This document shows positions 33,471-43,657 of a stretch of 64,000 nucleotides of DNA, in pieces. The stretch spans positions 3,224,001 to 3,288,000 of the forward strand of contig OY762448.1 of NCBI GenBank assembly GCA_963665705.1, written 5' to 3'. The DNA comes from Saccharicrinis sp963665705 (GTDB taxonomy: Bacteria; Bacteroidota; Bacteroidia; Bacteroidales; Marinilabiliaceae). The stretch's first letter is position 1, and every line of letters starts with the position of its first letter. The notes under the pieces were generated by a model. It did not search any database and was not told the DNA's origin. It worked only from the letters and a program-made list of their open reading frames with translations. The translations under genes and the position numbers were made by a program.

Positions 33471-35681
33471 TTATTGTAAGGGAGTATCTCCCAATACAAA
33501 TCGCAACTCTCCACCATTTATAATTTGTTGATGGGTGATTGTTAGTTTATTATAAGGCTCACCATTTAAGTAAACCTTCTGGATATAAATATTTTCTTTT
33601 GATTGGTTATCAGCCTTAATAACAAATGTTTTATTATTTGACAAATGAATACTTGCTTGCTTGAACAATGGAGATGTTAGACTATAAATACCATTAGCCG
33701 GATTAACTGGATAAATGCCCATTGACGACATCACATACCAAGCTGACATTTGACCACAATCCTCATTTCCACAATAACCATCCGGTGTGTTTGAATACTG
33801 AGAGTTTAAAATACGTCTCACCATTTCCTGTGTTTTGTATGGCTTGCCCAATTCATTATATAAATAAGCAACATGATGACTTGGTTCATTTCCATGAGCA
33901 TACTGACCAATCATACCTGTAGAAAATATAGGCAATTTATCTCCTGGTTCATTTTCATATGTAAACATAGAATCCAACTTTGCGACAAAGGCATCTTTCC
34001 CTGTTAATTTAATTAATCCGGGTATATCATGCTGAACATGCCAAAAGTATTGCCATGCATTACTTTCGCAAAAATACTCGGTATATTCTTTAGGTTTAAA
34101 ATGCGATATAAAATGTCCATCTTTATTCTTAGGTCTGAAAAAAGAAGTTTCATCATCGAAAAGGTTTACCCAACTATCTGCTCTGTAACTAAAGTATTTA
34201 TAATCTTCAATTTTATTTAAAGCCTTTGCAAACTGAGCAATACACCAATCATCATAGGCATACTCTAAAGTTTTTGAAACACTCCAGTTTCCTTCATGCT
34301 CATCATCCATTGGAACATAACCATATTTTTTATAATCAGATAAGCTCCAGGCATCACTCTTTGCAGTTACTTTACATGCTTCATATGCTTTTAACGTATC
34401 CATAGGAATACCTTTAAAAAAGGCATCAACAATAACCGGAACCGAATGATAACCAATCATCATATTAGTTTCATTCCCTACAAAACTCCAAACAGGTAAC
34501 AATCCTGTTTCCTCAAAATGGCTTAAAAATGAAGAAACCATGTCAGCCACCTTATCAGGAACAACAATGGTGTAAAAAGGATGAGCAGTACGATAAGTAT
34601 CCCACAATGAAAAAGTATCATATTTATTATACCCTTTTGCCTGATGGTATGCTCCATCAGCTCCTTTATACCATCCATCCACATCAGAGTGTAATGATGG
34701 AGTTAAGAAGCAATGATACATATTGGTATAAAATACCATCTTTTGCTCCTGAGTTCCTTCCACCTGGATTAAACTTAGTTGCTTTTCCCATGCATCGTTA
34801 GCATGTTTAACAACTTCATCAAAATTCCAACCAGTACATTCACTTTCCATGTTTTTTTGAGCACCTGCAATAGAGTGTGATGACAAAGCTACTTTAATAA
34901 TAACCTCCTGTTCTTCTGATGAAGCAAAAGTAATTTCGGCTCGTGTATTATTTGACTTAACCTCAGAATCTTTGCTTGCTACACCCTTTGAATACAATTT
35001 AATGTCTTCGAAAGGCTTAGAAAATTGAATTACAAAATACTCACGTTGGTCAGGAGCCCAACCTGTTGAATAGCGGTATCCTACAATGGTAGTGTCATTT
35101 TTTACTTTAAGATAAGTATCGGTAGTATTATCCCAATTTAATTTATAACCTAAATCAACCAGTATTTTTGACTTATCATCTTCAGGAAAAGTATAACGAT
35201 GCATTCCTACTCTGCTGGTAGCTGTTAGTTCTGCTTTAATACCAGAACTAAGTAAATTAACACTATAGTATCCTGGAGATGCAGTTTCTGATTTATGGCT
35301 AAACTTTGAATAAGGACGATAGTCCTCTTGGTCTTTCCATAAATCATCAGTAAACCGGCTATTATAAGGCATGATTAAAATATCATATAAATCACCAGCT
35401 CCTGTCCCTGTTAAATGCTTATGGCTAAATCCAGCAATAGTAGAATCAGGCCAAAAATAACCAGCTATTCTATCCCATCCAGGCAAACCATTATCAGGAC
35501 TTAGTTGAACCATTCCGAATGGGACAACTGCGCCAGGATAAGTATTTCCAGGACCATCCGTTCCCACAAAAGGATTTACATAATCAGTTAAATTTTTCGA
35601 TGATTCAGATTCATTATGTGATGACTGACATGATATGAATAAGCTGGAAACAAAAATTAATATGAATGAAAATTTATACAT
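33471..35681 (-). CDS. GH92 alpha-mannosidase lipoprotein (alpha-1,2-like)
   Basis: A 736-residue GH92 exo-alpha-mannosidase (calcium-dependent, inverting). The signal ends in a lipobox, LFISC, with no acidic surface-export tag after Cys, suggesting a periplasmic lipoprotein. Family blocks: YVNPFVGTDGPGNTYPGAV at the start of the domain, GTGAGDLYDILIMP, HGNEPSHHVAYLYN and GNEDCGQMSAWYVMSS near the C-terminus. The GNEPSHH form is the one I associate with alpha-1,2-mannosidases. It lies in the operon after GH130, separated by 238 bp that hold a degenerate inverted repeat. One of three GH92 paralogues here. Confidence 0.93.
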   Translation of the reverse strand: MYKFSFILIFVSSLFISCQSSHNESESSKNLTDYVNPFVGTDGPGNTYPGAVVPFGMVQLSPDNGLPGWDRIAGYFWPDSTIAGFSHKHLTGTGAGDLYDILIMPYNSRFTDDLWKDQEDYRPYSKFSHKSETASPGYYSVNLLSSGIKAELTATSRVGMHRYTFPEDDKSKILVDLGYKLNWDNTTDTYLKVKNDTTIVGYRYSTGWAPDQREYFVIQFSKPFEDIKLYSKGVASKDSEVKSNNTRAEITFASSEEQEVIIKVALSSHSIAGAQKNMESECTGWNFDEVVKHANDAWEKQLSLIQVEGTQEQKMVFYTNMYHCFLTPSLHSDVDGWYKGADGAYHQAKGYNKYDTFSLWDTYRTAHPFYTIVVPDKVADMVSSFLSHFEETGLLPVWSFVGNETNMMIGYHSVPVIVDAFFKGIPMDTLKAYEACKVTAKSDAWSLSDYKKYGYVPMDDEHEGNWSVSKTLEYAYDDWCIAQFAKALNKIEDYKYFSYRADSWVNLFDDETSFFRPKNKDGHFISHFKPKEYTEYFCESNAWQYFWHVQHDIPGLIKLTGKDAFVAKLDSMFTYENEPGDKLPIFSTGMIGQYAHGNEPSHHVAYLYNELGKPYKTQEMVRRILNSQYSNTPDGYCGNEDCGQMSAWYVMSSMGIYPVNPANGIYSLTSPLFKQASIHLSNNKTFVIKADNQSKENIYIQKVYLNGEPYNKLTITHQQIINGGELRFVLGDTPLQ

Positions 35682-35785
35682 ACTACCAAGTTAAAAGTTG
35701 ATTGTAACAAATTAAAAGTATAATTGATATAAGCGTTAAGTATAAAACCATATGAACAACTACATCAAATCAAACTTCATATTTG

Positions 35786-35870
35786 CCACAAAATCTCAGA
35801 GACTCTAAGTTTACCAAATATTTTTTATAAAAAACTCAGTAACTCTTTGTATACTTAGAGTCTTTGTGTT
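35786..35870. repeat. Degenerate TCTTTGTGTT-type inverted repeat
   Basis: GACTCTAAGTTTAC (about 35,801) and GTATACTTAGAGTC (about 35,849) are inverted with one mismatch, flanked by CCACAAA and TTTGTGTT. Wording and form match the widespread intergenic 'CTTTGTGTC-TTTGTGGT' repeats of Bacteroidota. A clearer copy lies at 49107-49170. Confidence 0.6.
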
Positions 35871-35919
35871 AAAATCCCAGCAATCATTTTCTTGCTTCGA
35901 TTTCTATTATACTGTAAAT

Positions 35920-36891
35920 TTAAATCGAATTATTTTTTACAAAATCAATGATTTCAGGAATACGACCAAAAGCTACTCCCACAACAGTATCTGCTGCCCC
36001 GTAATAAATAACAACTTTTCCTTCTTCATCATGTAATGAAGCGCAAGGGAAAACTACATTAGGAACATCACCTCGTGTTTCATAATCAGTAGCCGGAGCC
36101 AATAAATATGGCTGCGTACGATATAATACTTTATCCGGTTGCTCTAAATCCAATAAGGCAGCACCCATTGAATAACGATATCCACTACATGTAGCAATTA
36201 CTCCATGATAAAACATCAACCAGCCTTCTTCAGTTTTGATAGGTACACCACCTGCTCCAACTTTTAAACATTGCCAGGCACTGTCTTCAAAAGGAGTTAC
36301 AGTAAGAACAGAACGATGCTCTCCCCAATATTTCATATCAGGACTATAACTTAAATAAACATCACCAAAAGGAGTATGTCCGTTATCACTTGGCCGACTC
36401 AACATACAATACTTTCCATTGATTTTTTCTGGAAAAAGAACACCATTTCTATTGAAAGGCAAAAATGCATTTTCACATTGAAAAAATTCCTTAAAATCAA
36501 AAGTATAAGCAATACCAATAGTTGGTCCATGATATCCATTACACCAGGTTACCCAATATCTATCTTCAATAAAAGTAACCCGAGGATCATATTTATAATC
36601 CGAGTCTATCATTTCGGTATTACCAGCTTGCATAACAATAGGCTCCGGATTAATATCCCAATTAATACCATCCTTACTAAAGCCAGCATGAATGTTCATT
36701 TGAACAGCCTTGTTATCACATCTGAAAACACCTGCAAACCCATCCTCATAAGGAACTACTGCACTGTTAAAAATACTGTTTGACGTTGGAGTTTCATATC
36801 TTCCAATGATAGGATTCTTTGAATAACGCCATACCACGTCCTTACACCCTTCTGGTCTTTCCTCCCAGGGTATCATGTTTTTTGAAACCAT
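35920..36891 (-). CDS. GH130 beta-mannoside phosphorylase or hydrolase
   Basis: A 323-residue GH130 enzyme, a five-bladed propeller that phosphorolyses beta-mannosides. Characteristic blocks are the YDPRVTFIEDRYWVTWCNG region (about residues 92-110), GPTIGIAYTFDFK, and GGVPIKTEEGWLMFYHG. Asp in the DPRV block is the usual general acid. Bacteroides relatives cleave beta-1,4-Man-GlcNAc, the N-glycan core, in loci with GH92 and an MFS carrier, the context seen here, so mannosyl-GlcNAc phosphorylase is the best guess. No signal peptide, so cytoplasmic. It starts 25 bp after the MFS gene. Confidence 0.9.
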   Translation of the reverse strand: MVSKNMIPWEERPEGCKDVVWRYSKNPIIGRYETPTSNSIFNSAVVPYEDGFAGVFRCDNKAVQMNIHAGFSKDGINWDINPEPIVMQAGNTEMIDSDYKYDPRVTFIEDRYWVTWCNGYHGPTIGIAYTFDFKEFFQCENAFLPFNRNGVLFPEKINGKYCMLSRPSDNGHTPFGDVYLSYSPDMKYWGEHRSVLTVTPFEDSAWQCLKVGAGGVPIKTEEGWLMFYHGVIATCSGYRYSMGAALLDLEQPDKVLYRTQPYLLAPATDYETRGDVPNVVFPCASLHDEEGKVVIYYGAADTVVGVAFGRIPEIIDFVKNNSI

Positions 36892-36916
36892 ACCTGTAAT
36901 ATTTTATGTTGTTATT

Positions 36917-38194
36917 TTATTCGTCTTTGTGAGAATCATTATATGTAAATGGCACGAAATAAGCTACTAACAGTGAAGGTATAGTTGCTATAAGTACCCA
37001 CATAAAAAATATTTTATATCCTAATAAATCACTTAAATATCCACTCATCATGGAAGGTATCATAAAACCTAAATTCATAATTCCTGTGGCAAAAGCATAA
37101 TGAGCTGTTTTATATTTACCTGGTGCAATTTGTTGCATCATAAACAACATCAGTCCAACAAAACCAAATCCATATCCAAAGTATTCCAGAACTACTGCTG
37201 CAGAGATAACGTAAATACTATCAGGTTGATAAAACGACAGATAAGTATATACCGCAAATGGGATATTAAAAATTACAGCTAATTTAAATAAAGCTTTTTT
37301 CAATCCTTTAGCTGAGATATAATAACCACCAAGTAACGAACCAACGACAAAGGCAGCGGCTCCAAAGGTTCCATAGACTAAACCTATTTCAGAAGTGGAC
37401 ATACCTAAACCTCCTTCTGCACTTGCAGCTTTAAAAAATAATGGCGCTATTTTAATAGCAAACCCTTCTGCAAAACGATATAGAATAATAAAAAGGATAT
37501 ACCATACTATAAACTTCTTTTGAAAAAAAGTTTTGATTACATCCCACAACGTATTAAATCCTTCTTTTAATGATTGTACTTCTGAGGCACTACCACCACT
37601 AGGAAGCATTTTAATATGATACAAACCTAAAATAAACATGACAGCTCCATACGTTCCCATTACTGCCATCCATGCATATTTTACTCCCATCGTTTTTTCT
37701 AATTCTCCAGCCAGATAAACAAATCCACCACCGGAGACAATTTTAGCAATGTTATAAGCAGCTCCTTGCCAGCCTATATATTTTGCTTGCAATTTAGGAG
37801 ACAACACACTTAAATAAACCCCATCGGTAGCGATATCATGTGTAGCACCACTAAAAGCTACTATTGCCAAAAGAGCTATCGAATAACGAAAAAACTCATT
37901 CATTGGTAATGATAATGCAACCAGGGCAAACAAAGCTCCTGTTAATAGCTGTGTTGCAACAACAAAGTGTTTTTTAGTTTTAAACATTTCCAAAACAGGA
38001 CTCCAAAGAGGTTTAATAGTCCATGGAAGCATAATCAAGGAAGTCCATAATGCAATTTGAGCATCTGAAATACCCATATTTTTATACATTAAAGCTGATG
38101 CTTGAGCTATGGCAACAAAGGGTAATCCCATTGCAAAATATACAGTAGGAATCCACAAGGCGGGATTTTTCTTTTTATTTCCTTTCTCAGTCAT
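36917..38194 (-). CDS. MFS transporter (AmpG/oligosaccharide-like)
   Basis: A 425-residue inner-membrane carrier with about 12 helices. The N-terminal YFAMGLPFVAIAQASALMYK and SGATHDIATDGVYLSVL blocks place it near AmpG-type MFS carriers, some of which move disaccharides. It lies 2 bp after cutC and 25 bp before GH130. The Man-GlcNAc phosphorylase loci of Bacteroides carry a similarly placed carrier, so the most likely cargo is the mannosyl-GlcNAc disaccharide that GH130 then splits. Confidence 0.85.
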   Translation of the reverse strand: MTEKGNKKKNPALWIPTVYFAMGLPFVAIAQASALMYKNMGISDAQIALWTSLIMLPWTIKPLWSPVLEMFKTKKHFVVATQLLTGALFALVALSLPMNEFFRYSIALLAIVAFSGATHDIATDGVYLSVLSPKLQAKYIGWQGAAYNIAKIVSGGGFVYLAGELEKTMGVKYAWMAVMGTYGAVMFILGLYHIKMLPSGGSASEVQSLKEGFNTLWDVIKTFFQKKFIVWYILFIILYRFAEGFAIKIAPLFFKAASAEGGLGMSTSEIGLVYGTFGAAAFVVGSLLGGYYISAKGLKKALFKLAVIFNIPFAVYTYLSFYQPDSIYVISAAVVLEYFGYGFGFVGLMLFMMQQIAPGKYKTAHYAFATGIMNLGFMIPSMMSGYLSDLLGYKIFFMWVLIATIPSLLVAYFVPFTYNDSHKDE

Positions 38195-38196
38195 AT

Positions 38197-38976
38197 TTAT
38201 ATATTCTCTAGTTTTTTTATTACTCTTTTTATTCTCTCTAGACTTGATACCATCAGCTGATTCTCCTTTAAGTCTTTTGTACCATTAAACCGTACTTCAT
38301 TCCTGCTAAATACAGTTTCCTGCTTATAAACACAACGCAAGGATGCATGAAAGGCTTTTACATGAGTTTTAGTTGCTAACTCATTTATATTATTTTCATC
38401 AACCCCACTACCAGCCATAACTACCAGCTGTTTACCTGCTCTATGTTGAAGTTCTGCTATTAAATCAGCACCCTCTATTGCCGTATTTTGTTGTCCTGAT
38501 GTTAACAATCGTTTCACTCCCATTTTTAACAAAATATCCAAAGCATCAAATGGATTCCGACAATGATCAAATGCCCTATGAAATGTGATCGGTATTCCTT
38601 TCGCCACTTCAATCAGTTTACAGCACAAATCATAATTAATATTCCCATCTGATTTTAATGCTCCTATCACTATACCATCAGCCCCATGTTCAACTGCTAT
38701 TTTTACATCTCTAAGCATAATTTCCTGTTCAACATCATCATAAACAAAATCTCCTCCTCTAGGGCGAATAATTGGGAAAACATCGATTTCTGACAGATCT
38801 TTTGCCAAACTAATTGTGCCCAAAGAAGGTGTTGTACCTCCTTCAATCAAATTATCACAAAGTTCTACCCGATCAGCGCCACCTTTATCAGCTGCTATAA
38901 CAGATTGAATATTACCTGCACAAATCTCAAGCTCAAAACATTTACGTTCATATTGCTCTTTTAAATTTGGAATCAT
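38197..38976 (-). CDS. cutC: CutC family protein
   Basis: A 259-residue TIM-barrel protein matching CutC from end to end: FELEICAGNIQSVIAADKGGADRVELC, then GGTTPSLG, then FPIIRPRGGDF and GVKRLLTSGQQNTA. CutC was named for copper tolerance, but the copper role is weakly supported and the true reaction is unknown. Its place inside a mannoside operon (57 bp after GH92, 2 bp before the MFS gene) suggests a role in glycan or sugar metabolism here, which is inference. Length is normal. Confidence 0.93.
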   Translation of the reverse strand: MIPNLKEQYERKCFELEICAGNIQSVIAADKGGADRVELCDNLIEGGTTPSLGTISLAKDLSEIDVFPIIRPRGGDFVYDDVEQEIMLRDVKIAVEHGADGIVIGALKSDGNINYDLCCKLIEVAKGIPITFHRAFDHCRNPFDALDILLKMGVKRLLTSGQQNTAIEGADLIAELQHRAGKQLVVMAGSGVDENNINELATKTHVKAFHASLRCVYKQETVFSRNEVRFNGTKDLKENQLMVSSLERIKRVIKKLENI

Positions 38977-39032
38977 TTCCTTTATTAATATTGATTTATG
39001 CGATGCCTTTTATTATTATTTCACTTAGAAAA

Positions 39033-41285
39033 CTATTTACTACCTCCAGTAAAAATTTCGAGCTTTCCACCTTTTGTTACTTTGCTGTTGTTAATAAAAT
39101 AAGAATTTACAGATTGTCCATTCCATTTTATATCCTTTATATATTCATTATCTGATGTTGAATGTTTAATAATTTCAAATGTTGAATTTGAATAATACTT
39201 TTCATCCAAATCGATACTTATTTTATCAAATACCGGAGTTACAATAGTATAATTCATATCACCAGGACATACAGGATAAAATCCCATCATACTATATACA
39301 ACCCATGCACTCATTGTACCACAGTCATCATTTCCCGGAATTCCATCAAAGGTGTTCTTAAAATATTGATCAATTAAAGTTCTGACTTGTTTTTGAGCTC
39401 TCCATTCTTCACCTTTCACGTAATTGAATAAATACGGATAGTGCATATCTGGCTCATTAGCCATATCAAATAATCCTTCATCAAAAACACTTTGCAGTTT
39501 CTGCGTAAACTTTTTAGTTCCTCCATTAAGTTTAAATAATCCCTTTATATCATGAGGAACACCAAATGTATATTGCCATGCTGTACCTTCATGAAAACCA
39601 TGAACAGGTTCAAAATTTTTACCTTGAAGCGGATTAAATCCCTTTAAAAAATCACCTTCTTTGGTTTTTGGACGAAGCACTTTAAACTCCTTTTTATCAA
39701 AATAATTTACATATCCTTTTGATTGCTTTTCAAATCTCTTATAATCGTCTTTCTTACCTAACGTTTTTGCTAGCATAGCTAAATTCCAATCAGCTATATA
39801 ATATTCCAATGCAATAGATACCGAGTTATCATAATCTTCGGTAAATGGTACATAGCCATTCTTTAAATAAAAATCATTACTAGTTCTGATCTTATTGCTT
39901 TTTTCTGGAGTAGTTGCCGATTTAATCATAGCTTCATAAGCCGTTTCAACATCAAAATCAGTTAATCCTCTCAAATAAGTATCTGTGATAACAGGAAAAG
40001 AAGGATCTCCATTCATGGTATATGTTTCTGAACTGTTCAGTTCCCACTTAGGTAACCAACCACTCTCCTTATACATATCCACTAATGAACTTACCATATC
40101 CAATTGTTTTTCAGGATATACCAAACTCATTAAAGGGTGATAATTACGATAGGTATCCCACAGTGAAAATATAGTATAACGATTTCTATCCTTAACTTCA
40201 CCTGTGCCATAGGTTTCCATCATAGGATATTGACCGTTGGCATCATTTATAATATTGGGATGAATCTGCATATGATACAAAGCCGTATAAAAAACAGTTT
40301 TCTGATCAACGGATCCACCTTCAACTTTTATTTTTGAAAGAACCGATTCCCATTGTTGTTCAGCCTTTTCTCTGGTTATATTAAAATCAAAATTTGTTGT
40401 TTCAAAATCAAGATTCTGACGCGCATTTTCAATACTTACATAGGATATACCCAACTGTACTTGTATCGTTTCGTCTTTATCTGTATCAAAAGTAAAATAA
40501 GCACCAATACTATCTCCTGACATTGGATATTGGTATTTATCGTAATACTTAAATTTATTATCTGTAGCCGACCAATCACGCTCTGCCTTCATGGAAGGCA
40601 TTTTTTTATACACTCCAAAATCAGAAGCTTTTTTACTAAAGCGTGCAACAAAATAAACAGGACGTTCAGAATGACCATGGTAACAGAAATTTCCTGTCAT
40701 TCGATAACCCTCTACTTCATTATTACTATTTACCTTAACATAGGCACCGCTCTCATTTGTAAGACCATTACCTAAATCAATTATAATATTTGATTGGCCT
40801 TTAGGAAAAGTATATTGACTTAAACCAGTTCTTGATGTAGCTGTTACTTCAGCTTTAATGTCATATTTATTCAATAGACAACTATAATATCCAGGACTTG
40901 CTATTTCATTGGACATCTCAGATCCCAATTCTTTTGGATTAGCCTTGACTTCGCCAGTTGTAGGCATTAATAAAATCACACCTAACTCAGGACAACCAAC
41001 ACCGCTTAGATTCACATGCGAAAATCCTGTAAGAAATTTATTGTCCTTTGTATATGGCGTAGACCACCACCTGGCATCTTTATCCCATTTATTCAAAGCA
41101 GATCCAGTTACATTAAACGGTACAACAGAAACCATCCCTTGTGGTACAACAGCTCCTGGATTTGTTGTTCCAAAATTTGTTGTTCCAATAAACGGATTGA
41201 CATAATCAATATATTTTTGTGCTATTGCATTACATCCAACTGTAACAAAAGCTACGACAAAGAATATTTTAATTAGTTTATGCAT
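39033..41285 (-). CDS. GH92 exo-alpha-mannosidase, second paralogue
   Basis: A 750-residue GH92 enzyme with an N-terminal signal (FFVVAFVTVGCNAIAQ) that has either a signal peptidase I site or a lipobox at Cys18. Family blocks: YVNPFIGTTNFGTTNPGAV, LSGVGCPELGVILLMP, NEPDMHYPYLFNY and GNDDCGTMSAWVVYSMMG. The NEPDMH and GNDDCG variants differ from those of the other two GH92 genes, so a different linkage (alpha-1,3/1,4 or 1,6) is likely. It is the second gene of the operon, 56 bp after the first. Confidence 0.92.
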   Translation of the reverse strand: MHKLIKIFFVVAFVTVGCNAIAQKYIDYVNPFIGTTNFGTTNPGAVVPQGMVSVVPFNVTGSALNKWDKDARWWSTPYTKDNKFLTGFSHVNLSGVGCPELGVILLMPTTGEVKANPKELGSEMSNEIASPGYYSCLLNKYDIKAEVTATSRTGLSQYTFPKGQSNIIIDLGNGLTNESGAYVKVNSNNEVEGYRMTGNFCYHGHSERPVYFVARFSKKASDFGVYKKMPSMKAERDWSATDNKFKYYDKYQYPMSGDSIGAYFTFDTDKDETIQVQLGISYVSIENARQNLDFETTNFDFNITREKAEQQWESVLSKIKVEGGSVDQKTVFYTALYHMQIHPNIINDANGQYPMMETYGTGEVKDRNRYTIFSLWDTYRNYHPLMSLVYPEKQLDMVSSLVDMYKESGWLPKWELNSSETYTMNGDPSFPVITDTYLRGLTDFDVETAYEAMIKSATTPEKSNKIRTSNDFYLKNGYVPFTEDYDNSVSIALEYYIADWNLAMLAKTLGKKDDYKRFEKQSKGYVNYFDKKEFKVLRPKTKEGDFLKGFNPLQGKNFEPVHGFHEGTAWQYTFGVPHDIKGLFKLNGGTKKFTQKLQSVFDEGLFDMANEPDMHYPYLFNYVKGEEWRAQKQVRTLIDQYFKNTFDGIPGNDDCGTMSAWVVYSMMGFYPVCPGDMNYTIVTPVFDKISIDLDEKYYSNSTFEIIKHSTSDNEYIKDIKWNGQSVNSYFINNSKVTKGGKLEIFTGGSK

Positions 41286-41341
41286 ATGTATAAATATCTT
41301 ATTTATAATATAATCTTTTCTATCAGTGCTTATTATTCAAA

Positions 41342-43657
41342 TTATTTATCTAACTCAGTAGACATTGAATAAGGTACATCTTTCTTTGTTACCCCTCGTT
41401 TCTCATTAGGAACATCTGACATTTTAATCTCAATAGTTCCTCCGTTTTGTAACTCTTTGTGTGTATAATAGTTTCTATCAATCACTTCACCATTAAAATT
41501 GATACTATTTACATATACATTATCAGGTGAATTATTATATGCTTTAATGACTAATTCTTTACCATTTTCAAGCTTTATGGTTGCTTTATCAAACAAAGGT
41601 GATCCAATTACATATTGATCTGTACCCGGACAAACAGGATAGAATCCTAATGAACTAAACACATACCAAGCTGAAGTTTGTCCGTTATCCTCATCTCCAC
41701 AATAACCATCAGGATTTGGAGTGTATAATTTATTCATAACCTCCCTAACTCTTTGTTGAGTTTTCCATGGTTGACCAGCATAATTATACAAATACAGCAT
41801 ATGTTGAATTGGCTGATTACCATGAGCATAATTACCCATGTTTACAATCTGCATTTCTCGTATTTCGTGGATCGTAAATCCATAATAAGAATTATCGAAA
41901 ATTGGAGGTAAATTAAATACGGTATCCAACTTATTTACAAATTGTTTATCGCCACCCATTAAATTTATCAGGCCTTCAATATCCTGAAAAACACTCCATG
42001 TATAGTGTACACTATTTCCTTCGGTAAAAGCATCACCCCACTTTAATGGATTAAATGGTGTTTGAAAACTTCCATCTTCATTTTTACCTCTCATCCAACC
42101 TGTTTCCTTATCAAACACATTTTTATAATTCTGAGCCCGTGATTTAAACAAGTCTATTTCTTCTTGTGGACGATTTAGTGCAACGGCTAACTTCCAAATG
42201 CAATAATCTGCATAAGCATATTCTAATGTTCTAGCAGTATTTTCATTGATATCAACATCATAAGGTACATATCCTAATTTGTTGTAATATTCATAACCAT
42301 ATCTACCTACCGAATTTACCTTATCGTAAACCCCATTTGTATTTTTAATAATAGCTTCATAGAGTTTTTCAATATCATAACCTCTTATTCCTTTCAAGTA
42401 GGAATCCGCAATTAAAGATGCTGAATTAGATCCTATCATACATCCTCTATGTCCTGGACTAGCCCATTCCGGAAGCCAACCACTCTCTTCATAGGTATTA
42501 GCCAATCCAGCCATGATATGACTATTTAACTCAGGATACATTAATGTAAAAAATGGGAATACAGCTCTAAATGTGTCCCAAAATCCATTATCTGTAAACA
42601 TATAACCAGGACGAACTTCTCCATTATAAGGACTATAGTGAACAATTTCCTCTTGTTCATTAACTTCATAAAATTTTCGTGGAAATAGTAGTGCCCTGTA
42701 TAATGTTGAATAAAAAGTACGAATCTGATCAATATTATTTCCTTCTACTTTTATTCTGCCTAATTCATTATTCCATTCCTCTTTACCCTGTTCTTTTACT
42801 ATATCAAAGGATTTATCTCCAATTTCTCTTTTCAGATTTAACTCAGCTTGTTCTTTACTTATAAATGAAGAAGCCACTTTTACATGAACCTGCTCACCAC
42901 GGGTTGTTTTAAAACCAACAACAGCTCCTACATGATCAGCTTCACTATATAGTGATTCTTTATGCAATGTACTATCTGTCCAGGTATGAGAAACCTCAAA
43001 ATCCTTATCAAATTCTGCAACAAAATAATTACAAAAATTATCAGGAACACCTCCATGGTTATTTCGACAGTAACCTATTATTTTCCTTTCTTCCGGAAAT
43101 AATTTTACCATTGAACCACCTGAAAATCCATCAATTAATATATAGGAGTTATCATTTTCGGGAAAAGTAAACTGAAACATTGCAGCACGTTCAGTAGGCG
43201 TAAATTCTACCTTAGTATCATAATCTGCCAAATATGCACTATAATAATAGGGTTTTACAACCTCTGCTTTATGCGAAAACCAAGAAGCTCTCTCTTCTTC
43301 TTTGATTTTTAAGTCTCCCGTAACAGCCATCAATGAAAACGCAGCATAATCATTGATCCAAGGACTAGGTTGATGTGTTTGTTTAAAACCTGTTATTTTT
43401 TTATCATGATAATTATAAGTCCAGCCATCTCCAAAAGTTGAAGTCATTGGAGTCCAAAAATTCATCCCCCAAGGACGTGCTATTGCAGGATAAGTATTTC
43501 CATTTGACAATGAAAAATCAGAGTCTGTTCCCATTAAGGGATTTACATAACTGGTAAAATCATTATTTATTATATTCTTGTTATTTTCTTCTGTTTTACA
43601 AGAAACTAAAACCAAGAATAATATAAATATATAATATCTAAATTGTCTCATCATCAA
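41342..43657 (-). CDS. GH92 exo-alpha-mannosidase lipoprotein, third paralogue
   Basis: A 771-residue GH92 enzyme, first gene of the minus-strand operon. Lipobox LVLVSC followed by KTEE, an acidic tag that suggests export to the cell surface. Domain blocks: YVNPLMGTDSDFSLSNGNT, QTHQPSPWINDYAAFSLM, HGNQPIQHMLYLYN, and GDEDNGQTSAWYVFSSLG. The Glu of the GNEPSHH motif is Gln here and the GNEDCG motif is GDEDNG, so its specificity should differ from the other two, and its activity deserves a test. N-terminus chosen at the first Met of MMMRQ; any of the three is possible. Confidence 0.92.
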   Translation of the reverse strand: MMMRQFRYYIFILFLVLVSCKTEENNKNIINNDFTSYVNPLMGTDSDFSLSNGNTYPAIARPWGMNFWTPMTSTFGDGWTYNYHDKKITGFKQTHQPSPWINDYAAFSLMAVTGDLKIKEEERASWFSHKAEVVKPYYYSAYLADYDTKVEFTPTERAAMFQFTFPENDNSYILIDGFSGGSMVKLFPEERKIIGYCRNNHGGVPDNFCNYFVAEFDKDFEVSHTWTDSTLHKESLYSEADHVGAVVGFKTTRGEQVHVKVASSFISKEQAELNLKREIGDKSFDIVKEQGKEEWNNELGRIKVEGNNIDQIRTFYSTLYRALLFPRKFYEVNEQEEIVHYSPYNGEVRPGYMFTDNGFWDTFRAVFPFFTLMYPELNSHIMAGLANTYEESGWLPEWASPGHRGCMIGSNSASLIADSYLKGIRGYDIEKLYEAIIKNTNGVYDKVNSVGRYGYEYYNKLGYVPYDVDINENTARTLEYAYADYCIWKLAVALNRPQEEIDLFKSRAQNYKNVFDKETGWMRGKNEDGSFQTPFNPLKWGDAFTEGNSVHYTWSVFQDIEGLINLMGGDKQFVNKLDTVFNLPPIFDNSYYGFTIHEIREMQIVNMGNYAHGNQPIQHMLYLYNYAGQPWKTQQRVREVMNKLYTPNPDGYCGDEDNGQTSAWYVFSSLGFYPVCPGTDQYVIGSPLFDKATIKLENGKELVIKAYNNSPDNVYVNSINFNGEVIDRNYYTHKELQNGGTIEIKMSDVPNEKRGVTKKDVPYSMSTELDK

